Positions 24,942 to 40,869 of a DNA stretch of 64,000 bases are shown here, piece after piece (position 1 is the stretch's first letter; every line of letters starts with the position of its first letter). Origin of the DNA: Perca fluviatilis. Taxonomy: Eukaryota; Chordata; Actinopteri; Perciformes; Percidae. The translations under genes were made by a program, and so were the position numbers. The stretch lies in NCBI RefSeq assembly GCF_010015445.1, contig NC_053123.1:13773934-13837933 (forward strand), given 5' to 3'. The notes below the pieces were generated by a model. It saw nothing but the letters and a program-made list of their open reading frames with translations, was not told the DNA's origin and searched no databases.

Positions 24942-25699
24942 CGCACCGAGCTCTGCCTGATCTTCTAAGAACGGTGATGCCGTTATCAATCGAGTATTGA
25001 TTGGTCTGTAGCCGGTGCTTTTACACCGGTTGATCTCTGATCTCCAACATAACCTGCTCCCGACCAGGTTAGGCGTCCAGCATGAGTTACCACGGCGACT
25101 GAACCCGGTATCAAGTGATCCACCTTCGTGATAAAGAAAACCCTGGGTTGAACCTGAAGTTAGCTCATTAACCCCAAATCTTGCTTCATAGTACAGGCAT
25201 CTGGCCTCATAATGGAAGCATGTTTACCTTAGCAAAAGTGCCAAACAGCAGCTCCATTACCTTGTTCTAGTTCTGCCTGCAGAGCCTGGTAAAAAAAAGT
25301 AGGTTTGGAAATTTGTGTTACTTGTGCTTATTTATTTTTATGTATTATTATTTTATGGATTTTGTTTTTTAAGTACTTGAATTTACCTGGATTATTTTAA
25401 TGTAAGCTATTTTGTAATTAATTCATTTTTATTTATTTTATTGATTGGATGAACTATAATTTGCCTAAAGATGATTATTTAGTATTTTTGTCCGTCTGAT
25501 TGAATGCTTATGTTAAAAAATAAATCAGACGTTACTCAACAGTTACTCAGTACTTGAGTAGTTTTTTCACCGAGTACTTTTTTACTCTTACTCAAGTAAT
25601 TATTTGGATGGCTACTTTTTACTTATACTTGAGTCATATTATTCTGAAGTAACAGTACTTTTACTTGAGTACAATTTTTGGCTACTCTACCCACCTCTG
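24196..25699. mobile_element. Non-autonomous hAT-like element (1504 bp) with perfect 8-bp target duplication
   Basis: The ends CAGAGGTGGGTAGTAACGAG and GGCTACTCTACCCACCTCTG are inverted repeats, flanked by CCTGTCAG at 24188-24195 and 25700-25707. It holds a (CT)n tract (24886-24934) and a CpG-rich 24420-24610 segment, with no transposase. It is inserted in the LINE at 23703-26570. Confidence 0.92.
24886..24934. repeat. (CT)n microsatellite inside the hAT-like element
   Basis: About 49 bp of CT repeats. The sister copy at 34194-35447 has (GA)n at the corresponding inverted position. Confidence 0.95.
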
Positions 25700-27171
25700 C
25701 CTGTCAGTATACTCTCAATTGTACAGCGGTAGAAGTTCAGTAGAATGTTAAGAGACATACCGTATTTCTTAAGACACCACAAAAAGTAAAGCCTCTGATG
25801 TGCCTTCTTAATGGCACAGCTGATATGGAAGGACCATGTGAGGGTGTCTGAAATGTGGATGCCTAAGAATCTAAAGGTGTTAACAATTTCAACTGGAGAG
25901 TTGTTAATAAAGACAGGTGTATGTGTGGGTTTGTTCTTCCTAAAATCTATGATGACCTCCTTAGTTTTCCCCACATTAAGAGACAAATTATTTCTTTGGC
26001 ACCACATGATCAATTCGCTTACCTCATCTCTGTAGGCAATTTCATTATTGCTGTCAATAAGTCCTATCACAGTAGTATCGTCTGCAAATTTCACGATACT
26101 ATTAGTGGGATGTTTAGCAATACAATCATAGGTATACAGACTGTATAATAGAGGACTGAGACAGCAGCCTTGTGGTGCTCCAGTGTTTATCACTATAGAG
26201 GCTGAGTATGTAGTGCCAACTCTAACTGTCTGGGGCGGCCTGTTAGAAAGTCCTGTATCCAACTGCAAATAAATTTGCAGAGGCCCAGGTCTAACAGCTT
26301 AGATATTAAAATGGAAGGTCTAATAGTATTAAAGGCACTGCTATAATCAACAAATAGCATCCAGAGATACTTATCCCTGCCCTCTAGATGTTGGAGTGCA
26401 GTATGTAACGCCAGGGATACAGCATCATCCACAGCTCTATTTGATCTGTATGCAAATTGTAATGGCAATGTAATGGCAATGTAATTGTTAAGGCAGGTAT
26501 GCTATTGTTGATATGTGTCTTCACAAGCTGTTCAAAACACTTCATAATCACAGAAGTCAACGCTACACAGTTGTGGGATCAGCTTGGGTGTGCTGTTCGT
26601 GCCAGAGTGACCAACACAACCACGTTGGCTGACTTGCAACAAATGCTAGTTGAAGAATGGGATGCCATCCCACAGCAGTGTGTGACCAGGCTGGTGACCA
26701 GCATGAGGAGGAGGTGCCAGGCTGTCGTGGCTGTGTATGGTTCTTCCACATGCTACTGAGGCTCCTGTTTGTGAAATGAATAAATTGTTAAATAGCCAAT
26801 ATGTCTTGTTTTTTCAAACTTCAATCATCCAATCCACCAAACGAGTCAATGGCAGAATAAGCTGTTTGGCATTGGCAGAGAAGATTTGGCAAATTTTTCA
26901 TGGGTGCAACCCACATACTCTGCTGCTGCGCTGCTGCTCATCCCACAAATGCATGTTCCTTACAAATGGGGCACCATTTGTAAGTGAACTAAACAGGCTT
27001 TCCAACGGTATAAGATTTATTGCCAAAAAGCATTGTTACCACAGAGAAATAATCCACCAAACACAAATTTCCTTACTTTTTGTTTTAAGTTACATATGGG
27101 CACCTGACAATTGTTTTAATATAGACTTGGAAAACAATGATTCTTTAAAGTGTTTGAAGATTCTTAAATAC

Positions 27172-27342
27172 CTTGTTGGAGTCCATGTGTGTACGGGGAG
27201 TGTATGCCAGTGGTGGAATGTTGAAAGAGTGGGGCACCAGGTACTCTTCAGCATCCATCAGGTCCTCCAGCTCCTCCTCGTCCAGGAGGCTCTGGAAGAA
27301 CTTGCTGTCGCTAGGGCTGGGCAGCTTCATGCGGTCGTCACC
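27172..27342 (-). CDS. erbb4: ERBB4 exon joining kinase domain to tail ([13 protein letters not shown])
   Basis: This 171-nt, 57-codon exon is phase 0 at both ends (acceptor ACTCAG|GGT, donor AACAAG|GTATTT). It encodes [40 protein letters not shown] and [17 protein letters not shown]. Mammalian ERBB4 has the same 57-residue exon ([20 protein letters not shown]...IDSNR), so the identity is firm. AEEYLVP is the conserved acidic tyrosine site after the kinase C-lobe. The mammalian PPPIY PY motif reads PPLAY here, with four residues from the first Pro to the Tyr, so the strict PPxY spacing is absent. Confidence 0.96.
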
Positions 27343-32014
<4,672 letters not shown>

Positions 32015-33059
32015 TCAGATAGAAGCATAGCACGTCAGTATTATATACATGCAACATTCACCATTAAAAAAAGTTGAGCTCCTTTCTCTTATATTTCCTT
32101 AAATTTGTTTTTAAAACCTGACAACATAAGTGTTGGTTCAGACTAAACTTGGATCATCTGTTGGTGAGGTGTTGGCATGCAATGAACTGTTTTGGCAGAA
32201 GTGATTGCGTAAACTATGATAGAGAGAGTAGTGGTATGACAGAATGAAGAAAAACAATGTTTGATGAAAGAGAAGACAAGCGCACACATAAAAACACGCT
32301 CCAGCTCTATTGGAATATAATGGGGCAAATGGCAGGGCAGTCTGGGATGCAGCTTAACACTGTGATTAGATTTGAAGGCCAATTCTATTGATTACAGTGA
32401 TGGAGGTTGAGGGGTGGGGGATGTCGAAGGTTAGAGTGTCTGTCTTTCTCTCAGTGGAGGGGATAATACCAGACCGCTCAGCATTGACACAAACCATGAT
32501 GGACTAACAAGAAAGTGGGGTGAGAGAGGATGAAAATATAAAGAAATGGTTTAAAAACACAAAACCAAAAGGGGAAAAGGATAAACAAAGATTAAAAAAG
32601 GACAGTAGGCCATGTACAGAGAGCTCCAAGGACATATTTGTTTGCTACGTTGATAGAGTTTTGAGATCTCCATTCCCCAGAAGTAAATAAAACGGTCCAA
32701 TAGAGCAGAATAGTATCTCACTGACTCCACTAAAACTGTCCTTTGTGATGGGATAAGTTACTCCCTCAGGATATAAAACCCAAATTATTGTTAATGTCTG
32801 TTGTTGTCTTTTATAACATGTCAATGGTGTGGTCCAAAAGAGTAATTTAATAATATTGTTTCTCAATAAGCCTCCAAAACCAAACACATCAAACAGCACA
32901 CAATAAAAACAGATAACAAGGTCACTCATTACACAGTATAACAGCCACTATTCAACCACTTACAGTTCTGGTTTAATAATGCTACCAGTAGTGCTACAAA
33001 TATTACTATTACCACTAGATACACCAATATTCCTACTACTTAATGACGTCTCTCCCTGT

Positions 33060-33660
33060 GGATTTTTTAAAAGTCCCACATTATGCTCATTTTCAGGTCC
33101 ATACTTGTATTTTGGGTTTCTACTAGAAGATGTTTACATGCTTTAAAGCTATAGTGCATAGTTTCTGTCTCCCCCATGAATAATTCTAAGTAATGACAAC
33201 ACCACTGTTGTTGCAGCCACATGACACAAGCCTTCCGTAATCGTGCATGCGCCCCCAACCCCTCCTTCACACAATTACTAGTAGCCAAGGAGGACATGGT
33301 GGATTAAAAAAACATGATGGACTCTTCAGAAGAGGTAATTATCTTCACTCGAGTTTCTGCGCGCCAAAGTCGCTGGACGACACCATGTTCTAAACAGCTG
33401 ATAGTCTCAATTAGCTTTGTATCAACTCATTTGGCAATGGCTAGAATGTAACGGATGTTCATTAATATAAAAAAGTTAAGCACTAAAGCTTTAATGTTAA
33501 AAAAACAACATAATTTTCTCACAATGTCTGTCTGAATATACCTAATATATCATGACGGCTCGTTTAAAGGCAAAGTTTCTGAATACAGGCTTTTTTACAG
33601 CGTTTTGATACTTTCACAGTATTTATTTAGCACCTCAGCCATTTGTGACTATTCACCCAA
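33060..33660 (+). repeat. Interspersed repeat interrupted by a MITE
   Basis: CATTATGCTCATTTTCAGGT ... TTTACATGCTTTAA, then after an interruption AATGTTAAAAAAACAACATA ... TGTCTGAATATACCT and GACGGCTCGTTTAAAGGCA. Related sequence occurs at 40164-40260 and 41835-41940. The interruption (about 33146-33496) has AAAGCTATAGTGCATAGTTT and AAGTTAAGCACTAAAGCTTT as inverted ends, so it is probably a small MITE. Confidence 0.65.
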
Positions 33661-34193
33661 AACAGCCAATGTACCAACTTAACACCGTGACGTTAGCTGT
33701 TAGTAAGCTAGCTACCGACAGACGTACTAATTGATCTGTGTCTGTGTGTTTTTGTTCAGCTTAGCCTCTGAATCAACTCTGAACTCTTTGTTATTTCCCT
33801 CCAGTCTGTCTTTTTTTCCTATCTTTTATGTTCATGAAGCTGATTCATAAAGCCACGGGATATGTGCAAATGAAACATTTTCAACTCAAGCAACAACTGG
33901 AATGGATGTGACTTGTGTTCAATTCCTTTTCTTTTCATTGACTTTGCATGCACCACCTCTAAAATTCCCACCACAGTCTGTTTGAACACACATTAAGAAA
34001 TCAATGTGCCTGGCCAAGAAATAAGTTAGATATAGCTAAGCGGCTGCTAGCTGTAGCTTTATAATTACCATACAGATATGAGTGGTATTGATCCACTCAT
34101 CTAACTCTCAGCAAGAAAGCAAAAGTGCATTTCCAAAAAAATACAACAAGAAGCTTAAAGGAATAAGCTTCTTTCTAAATATATCCACAAATC

Positions 34194-34949
34194 CAGAGGT
34201 GGGTAGAGTAACCAAAAATTGTACTCAAGTAAAAGTACTGTTACTTCAGAATAATATGACTCAAGTAAAAGTAAAAAGTAGTCATCCAAATAATTACTTG
34301 AGTAAGAGTAAAAAAGTACTCGGTGAAAAAGCTACTTAAGTACTGAGTAACTGTTGAGTAACGTCTGATTTATTTTTTAACATAAGCATTCAATTAGACG
34401 GACAAAAATACTAAATAATCATCTTTAGGCAAATTGTAGTTCATCCAATAAATTAAAATTAATTAATTAATTACAAAATAGCTTAAATTAAAATAATCCA
34501 GGTAAATTCAAGTACTTAAAAAATAAAATCCATAAAATAATAATACATAAAAATAAATAAGCACAAGTAACACAAACTTCCAAAACTTTATACTTTTTTT
34601 ACCAGGCTCTGCAGGCAGAACTAGAACAAGGTAATGGAGCTGCTCTTTGGCACTTTTGCTAAGGTAAACATGCTTCCATTATGAGGCCAGATGCCTGTAC
34701 TATGAAGCAAGATTTGGGGTTAACGAGCTAACTTCAGGTTCAACCCAGGGTTTTCTTTATCACAAAGGTGGATCACTTGATACCGGGTTCAATCGCCATG
34801 GTAACTCATGCTGGATGCCTAACCTGGTTGGGAGCAGGTTATGTTGTAGATCAGAGATCAACCGGTGTAAAAGCACCAGCTACAGACCAATCAATACTCG
34901 ATTGATAACGGCATCACCGTTCTTATAGAAGATCAGGCAGAGCTCGGTG

Positions 34950-35030
<81 letters not shown>

Positions 35031-35447
35031 GGGGGAAGAGTGCGCTCATAAAAGTTAAAACATTTAGAGACCGACAACGCTGTAAACATTCCCTGATGGG
35101 TATATTTATGAAATATATAGATTTGAATGGGAGGGAATTACATATCGGCTATTTCTCTGCTTCTTGAGCCAATGCGCAAAGCGGTTTGAATTATGTTTTT
35201 TATATTTTTTATTTGCTCTCACGATCGCTTCCACTGGCAGGATTGCAACTGAAATAATAGGCTAATTACGGCAGTTTATGGAAAGGACAAGTAATTATGG
35301 TAAGATTACAGTTTCTTCTTCACAAATCTACTCAAGTAAAAGTAAAAAGTATAGTGATTTAAAACTACTCCTAGAAGTATAATTTTTTCAAAAACTTACT
35401 CAAGTAAATGTAACGGAGTAAATGTAACTCGTTACTACCCACCTCTG
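34194..35447. mobile_element. Second copy of the hAT-like element, inverted (1254 bp)
   Basis: The same family as 24196-25699 in opposite orientation, ending CGTTACTACCCACCTCTG. It is flanked by a perfect 8-bp duplication, CACAAATC, at 34186-34193 and 35448-35455. It lacks about 250-290 bp of the CpG-rich segment present in the other copy and carries (GA)n at 34952-35029. Confidence 0.92.
34952..35029. repeat. (GA)n microsatellite inside the second hAT-like copy
   Basis: About 78 bp of GA repeats, longer than the (CT)n of the sister copy. Confidence 0.95.
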
Positions 35448-35622
35448 CACAAATCAATATATCAAACTTGTCACTCAAAACATTTATAATTATTTCAGGG
35501 GCCCATTCTACCCTTTATAGTCTTGCACAGTACAGTGTGGGGCTAAAAGATGTCAAATGTAGACATTTGTTTATTTGTCTGATAGTGTAAATGACGTTTC
35601 ACAAAGTGATGACAGGATTTAC

Positions 35623-35778
35623 CTTTCCTCCATCAGCATTATATTCCTTCTCATTAACATCCAACAGGCGAGCCAGACCAAAGTCGGTGATCTTGATGTG
35701 GTTGGAAGATTTGACCAGAACATTTCGGGCTGCCAGATCCCTGTGGACAAGCCTACGCTCCTCCAGGTACATCATCCC
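35623..35778 (-). CDS. erbb4: ERBB4 kinase domain exon (catalytic loop, DFG, activation loop)
   Basis: This is the first erbb4 exon met in transcript order within the window: 156 nt, phase 0 at both ends, acceptor TGTTTTGCAG and donor GGAAAG|GTAAAT. It encodes [19 protein letters not shown], then [20 protein letters not shown] and [21 protein letters not shown] is the tyrosine-kinase catalytic loop with the catalytic Asp, DFG binds Mg-ATP, and [10 protein letters not shown] holds the activation-loop tyrosine. All catalytic residues visible here are intact, so the kinase looks functional in this segment. The exon encoding the preceding segment is not found up to 64000. Confidence 0.97.
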
Positions 35779-36382
35779 CTGCAAAACACACACAGACACA
35801 CACATGGACTTCAACTAGCTACACAAAAGCAGATAGAAAAGTTCAGTCTGACACAAAAATGCCAATAGTGTCCTTAAGCTACAAAAGACTAGCTCTGTAT
35901 AGTTGTGTAAAAGCTTTGCAGTGGCTGCACCTTGTGCTACACATCTAGAGTCCACACTGCCTATTGTGCATCACAGCAAGAGTGGACCTGGAAGGAAAGA
36001 AAGATGGGACCTGAAGGGAAAGAAAGATGAGGGGGAAAAAACTATTTCAAATTGGACGAGCAATAACAGAAGCCACTTAGTTTGAAGTGGTGAGAGCACA
36101 CAAAAACAAGGCCTTGTTTGAAACCATAAAAAATTGGATTTAGCTGGAATGGGCCAGAACGAAAGGAGGAGTGGATGGAGGAGGAGAGAGGAGGGGGGGA
36201 GGGTAGGTGGGGTTGAGTGGCGACAGTCTAAGAGGTGAGATTACATTGGTGAGGCTATAATCACACTGCCTCATTTGGCTTGCTCCCAGGAGAGAACATG
36301 GGGTTTCAGCATACACCTGGCTATTTACACACAAACTCACACAAACCTGCAGACATGCATCTCACATGGAGATACACACTTG

Positions 36383-36384
<2 letters not shown>

Positions 36385-36430
<46 letters not shown>

Positions 36431-36460
36431 CGTTTGCGTGCGTGTGTGTGTGTGCGTGTG
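36385..36460. repeat. (TG)n microsatellite, partly interrupted
   Basis: TG repeats to about 36426, then TGCG-interrupted repeats to 36460. Confidence 0.9.
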
Positions 36461-36929
36461 ATGTCGGAGGTGGAAAGAAGTTGACAGAAGAACTGAGAAA
36501 AGATCACCCATATTGAGCTTGTAGAGAATAAAAAAAAAGAAAACTAGGCGACCAAGGACAAGGAAAGTGCGGACTTTAGACATTAATAAAGTTATTGTCA
36601 CACACACATAAGATGATCATGATCAAGATGAGCAGCAGTAAAGAAGCTTGATTAAAGGTGAGGATTTCTTTGTGCTTGTTTGTTTAGATTTTGTTCTTTG
36701 GATGTCTGTTTATTAGTTTAACGCTAACCAAACTGTTGCATACAGAGCAATGATGTTGGTAAATCATGTCAGAGAGGCAGTGCCAGACCCCACAAAGCTC
36801 TAAACTAAAAGTGCCACCTATAAATATGAATATGAATAGTTTATTTCGGTTTACATTATAATGTGCAAAGCGTGACAATTTGTGTGGATATGAAATTGAC
36901 AAAAACAATATTACACACGTTTACACCAA

Positions 36930-37406
36930 TTCCCCCGGAGTCCTTATGTTTTTTTCGCCCACCAGTTTTCCTTGGATTAGGGTGGCACCTAAATCATGGT
37001 TGCAGCTGTCGCCGTGGTCCTGCTCCACGCCCTGCTATGCCCTGTTACGCTCTGTAGTGCCCTGCTACGTCCTGCAGTGCCCTGCTACACCATGAACTAC
37101 TACAACTACTATTTCTAGTCATAGTTCCATTACCTTTATTGTGACTATTATTGCGACTGTTCATCACACCCCCAATCGGCACCGTCAGACAGCACCTACC
37201 AAGAGCCTGAGTCTGTCCGAGGTTTCTCCCTAAAAGGAAGTTTTTCCTCGCCACTATTGCACTAAATGCTTGCTCTTGGGGAAATTATTGGAATTGTTGT
37301 GTCTTTGTAAATGATAGAGCGTGGTCTAGACTTACTCTATCTGTAAAGTGTCTTGAGATAAATCTTGTTATGATTTGATACTATAAATAAAATGTAATTG
37401 AATTTC
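36930..37406 (+). mobile_element. LINE 3' tail (L2/CR1-like family, copy 2)
   Basis: It shares GGAGTCCTTATGTTT, CATCACACCC, CCAAGAGCCTGAGTCTGTC, GTTTTTCCTCGCCACTATTG and the ATAAATAAAATGTAATTGAA end with the LINE at 55557-56897. The segment 37020-37090 holds tandem CCTGCTACG-type repeats. No coding part is left. Confidence 0.8.
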
Positions 37407-37939
37407 ACACGATACAACACATAATCAACAATATGATGACACCTATGATTCATGGGATCACGAAACGTGGTGAAATGCACAGCTCGCGCTCACTGATAAC
37501 ATACAGTATCATCATTAACTGCAGTTTATGTTTGCTTGCAGGAATATCATCACTGGCTCCAGGCTCAATTAGCCTGCCAAATGTTAGCTCAGCTGCTAAC
37601 CATTGTTGCCAGCTTTGAAATATGTTACACTAATACTAGATTCATGAACTCCTGGCAGCTTCATTTAAGTGACTAATAAAACTATATATTTTCCAACTAT
37701 AACACAACAATGAGTGGGTGTTGATTTCCAAAACATTTGGTGATAAATGTACAGTATGATTTATGCAAATCTTTGCTGCTTGTGTGTCTAATCCAAAATG
37801 GTGTAATTTATCATACACAATCTAAACGTAGCAAATATTCAAATTTGAATGAGTTAGTGACCTCGCCTGCTGACATGTAAAGACAACTGAGCAGACCATA
37901 TCTAACCTCCTTAGAAAATAGCATATACCATCTGTAACA

Positions 37940-38235
37940 CCATTCAATACTTTTGAAAACCTTTTAAAGTCAACTCTGACTGAACAGTGTAATTGCTTTT
38001 AACTAGGTGCCCTTTAAGTTGTATGTCTGTATTAGCTTAAGTTAAGTGTAAGGTCTTGTTCGTGTTCTAGTATGTATAGTGTATGTACATAGATTTGTGG
38101 TGTAGTATGTAACCTTTGTCCTGTCTTTTATGTATTTTTAAACTTTTTGCCACCAGTCTTGCCCAGGACTCCCTGGGAGAAGAGTTACTGTAACTCAATG
38201 GGACTTTTCCTGGTTAAATAAAGGTTGAACAAATA
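37940..38235 (+). mobile_element. Probable LINE 3' end (GGTTAAATAAAGGTT tail)
   Basis: The segment ends with TTTTCCTGGTTAAATAAAGG, a 3' tail typical of fish L2-like LINEs from memory. There is no coding sequence. Confidence 0.5.
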
Positions 38236-38349
38236 ACAGTGATGTTGGGTATGCTGCAGTGTGACGTTTAAAGTTTAGGAGAGTAAATGTTAGGAAATGT
38301 GACACTTGCGTAGACAGAGAGATTGTTGATCAGCATCAAAATACACCGC

Positions 38350-38351
<2 letters not shown>

Positions 38352-38415
<64 letters not shown>
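38352..38415. repeat. (TG)n microsatellite
   Basis: About 64 bp of TG repeats. Confidence 0.95.
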
Positions 38416-38417
<2 letters not shown>

Positions 38418-39917
38418 AGTGATGTGTGATTTTCATACTTCTATCTGTGAGTTTTTTAGTCATGCTTGCTCAATGTGATATACAGAAAGGGTAGAATTGA
38501 AAAGGATACAGGTTGAGAGCGGCGGTATCCAATGATGGCCACTGCCTACAGCTTCCAAATCATCAAAGTCTGCGTGTGTGTATGTCATGGTATAGAGTGC
38601 CAGGTTTCTGACAAATTCTTATTGGTACATAAATCGTGCCTGGTAATCTCCTCAATTTTCGAGACAATTAAGCAGAGGAGGGAGAATGGACGGCTTGGCA
38701 ACACGTGAATTTTAATTTGCCAGCACAATGAGATTGAGAGGGGGAGGTGATGGAAAAGTGCAGTGTGGGAAGTGGCTGCAGACGTACGTGTGGAACAAAC
38801 TTTTTTACTTTTTCTACTCAGTTGCTCTCATTCACTGCCCTCCCATGTGGGTGTGATGAAAACAACTCACAGCCAGAGGTTTGTAATTGCAGCAAACCCG
38901 GATGCCACAGCCAGGAAGATGCCAGTTGTGGAAGCAGTATTTCAGGTACGCCTACCACCAGGAAAAATACAAAGGCTTCAGATGGACTCGGCTATGATCA
39001 GTCCTCCAGACACGGACTGCTTTCCAATCAGTAGGGCTCAGGCCCGTGTCCTAAATCCTGCACACGTAGATTTTACATAGGAAAGCAAGCCAAGGAAAAA
39101 ATCCCAATGCTATAGGAGCAGAAATGTCAAAGGCATTGAATCACATAGAGTTTCAGGCCATGCTTGTATTTTTGAAATGCATTACCTAAATACAATCACA
39201 TTCCACTAGCTAATGCAGTTTCGCATTCATGAAAAAAAAAACTATGTCATATTGGCTATCCATCATTCTGATGCAGTGGATGTAAATATTACTGATTTCT
39301 GCCTGATTTACTGACTGTAAGAATACAGAATACTTTTTAAATGTAAATATTGGTGAAGGAAATCCCATTTATAAAAGAAGAAGGAAAGGTGAAAAGGGCT
39401 GAAGCAGTGATTCAGGTTTGTATTCAGGATGCTTAATCTCCTTCTCACCAGCCAGGAGAATTACAGCTCTCCCAAAAAATATTCTGACCTCCCGTTATGG
39501 ATATTTATGCTTATTTCAAAGAGTCACACAAACAGGATGGGATTGTCCTCAGATGTGTTTTGTGAAGACAGATTTGGTGGGTAGTGGCAAAGGGCTAGAG
39601 ATTAGATCAACAGAAGAGCGAGGAGAGGTGGCGCCTCCCAGACTGGCACTTCCCACTGCTGTTTATTCTGGCAAGATAGATACACACACACACACACACT
39701 GTCGCACACAGAGGAAGCTGTCAAGACACATAGGCAGCGCACGCACAGGAATCTATAATCGAGTGATTCATCCTCATTCAATGTTATTCATGAGGAAACA
39801 CTTCTAATGAGATTGAACATCCTACAGAGGCTCTATAAACCTCTTGTGTGTTTTTTTTCTTTAGTGAGTGTGCGTGTTAGGTGAGCTGCCTCCTGGGTTA
39901 GGGTCGGAATGACTATA

Positions 39918-39981
39918 TATATGGCGGGCTGCTAAAAAGAAAGAACTTGGCTTCCATGCCAACAAATGTGTGTAGAATTAG

Positions 39982-40050
<69 letters not shown>

Positions 40051-40108
40051 CTTAAGACGCCCAGACAACCCTTAATTTTCTTCTTGTAGAATTAAGTCTA
40101 TTTTAAGT
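39918..40108. repeat. Duplicated block with (CA)n core, copy 1
   Basis: ATATGGCGGGCTGCTAAAAA, then (CA)n at 39983-40049, then CAACTTAAGACGCCCAGACA and TTCTTGTAGAATTAAGTC. It is nearly identical to 43280-43516 outside the CA tract. Confidence 0.9.
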
Positions 40109-40260
40109 TTCTCACTGTGGATCTCTGCACATAGTGGCACAAGAGGATCTCACAGCATACCACCATATACTGTAATTAATATATTGTTTATTACTTAAAA
40201 GTACTTAATGTTCAAAAAACACAATGTTTCTCATAATGTCTGTTTGAATATACCTGTATT

Positions 40261-40869
40261 CCAGTCTGGCTCCGCCCTCCTACGTACTTCCGCTCAATTT
40301 TAATTTCCCTTCAGTACTCCGTCTGGGTTCGCGGTATAGTCTTTGGTTTTCTCTGGCCAAATATTTGGCGGTCCAATCAGCGAACAGAGGGAGTGGCTGA
40401 GAACGATGATGTTAGGACGGTCGAGAAAGATGCGAGCGAAGCCATTCGGTCCGTTATGGCAACGCGGCCGAATATCCAGAAGTTAAAGCCCGAGCAAGAA
40501 CAATATTTGCTGAGTTTTGTTGGTGGCCATGATGTTGTGGCCTTCCTGCCCATGGGGTTCGGGAAAAGTTAGATTTTCCAGCTCGCTCTGTTAGTGGTGA
40601 AGGAGTTGGCTAACGCTAAAGCTAGCGATGTCAATGCTAAATATAAGCCGATAGTTGTCGGTCTCCCCTCTTGTTGCACATGCGCATGACGTACGTCACG
40701 ACCAAACGTTAGCGATTGGTTATGGCAGATCCAGAGTGGCTCTGGGCAGATCCAATAGTTTTAAACTTAGACAGAGTACCCGCCTTCAAGGAAGTTAACA
40801 CTTGTCAATGGAGAGTGGCCAGACTCTCTGTACAATTGAAATTTACGAGAGTCTGGTAGGACCAGGCTA
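40261..40869 (+). mobile_element. 609-bp element carrying a broken RecQ-like helicase fragment
   Basis: It is flanked by a perfect 8-bp duplication, CCTGTATT, at 40253-40260 and 40870-40877. Plus-strand translation at about 40445-40665 gives MATRPNIQKLKPEQEQYLLS, FVGGHDVVAFLPMGFGKS, a TAG stop, then IFQLALLVVKELANAK. The Q-motif-like KPEQE and the Walker A box GFGKS fit a RecQ-family helicase N-terminus. Near the right end, CCAGACTCTC and GAGAGTCTGG form a 10-bp hairpin (about 40830-40860). The superfamily is unclear; the 8-bp duplication fits hAT or P-like elements and argues against Tc1 or Helitron. Confidence 0.75.

Larger units (their letters stand above)
23703..26570 (-). mobile_element. 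5'-truncated LINE reverse transcriptase, itself split by a hAT-like element
   Basis: Read on the minus strand from 26570: VALTSVIMKCFEQLV, LQFAYRSNRAVDDAVSLALH, FVDYSSAFNTIRPSIL, then NTGAPQGCCLSPLLYSLYT, KFADDTTVIGLI, WCQRNNLSLNVGKTKE and FRFLGIHISDTLTWSFHISC. These are reverse transcriptase motifs with FADD as the catalytic site. A frameshift near 26235 separates FLTGRP from QTVRVG. After the hAT-like insertion the reading resumes with VVRTASKIIGVPLESLQQIY and RFRDSFYPQVIRLLN. The 3' end lies near 23703. It belongs to the jockey/CR1/L2 group; the clade is not resolved. Everything before the RT start is missing. Confidence 0.88.
23230..27090 (+). mobile_element. Tc1-like transposon with about 230-bp inverted repeats, split by a LINE
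   Basis: The left arm (about 23230-23460) and right arm (about 26855-27090) are long inverted repeats sharing TTTGTGTTTGGTGGATTATT and CTTTTTGGCAATAAATCTTA. Between them, plus-strand translation gives LQDDNARPHRVGFIRDYLQN and SPDLNPIEH (to 23700). It resumes at 26571 with LWDQLGCAVRARVTNTTTLA and continues to a stop near 26758. This is the C-terminal half of a Tc1-family transposase with the second Asp and the final Glu of the DDE triad. The N-terminal half is deleted. A LINE (23703-26570) lies between NPIEH and LWDQL. Confidence 0.88.
19015..27171 (-). other. erbb4 intron (8.2 kb) with hAT remnant and nested transposons
   Basis: This intron separates the DSNK-ending exon from the NQYGYQ exon. 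In mammals the alternatively spliced CYT-1 exon (PPPAYTP motif) lies here. I searched the minus strand by eye for an equivalent short exon and did not find one. The intron holds a hAT remnant (22362-23091) and the nested Tc1-like/LINE/hAT cluster (about 23230-27090). The stretch 19080-22360 holds nothing I recognise apart from a CT-rich run near 20457-20490. Confidence 0.75.

Noticed and set aside
35903..36140. Candidate for the preceding erbb4 kinase exon
   Set aside because: No LLNWCVQIAK-like sequence with an adjacent donor on the minus strand here or elsewhere to 64000.
40261..40869. Helitron
   Set aside because: It has a subterminal hairpin, but a perfect 8-bp target duplication and a RecQ-like rather than PIF1-like helicase fragment argue against it.
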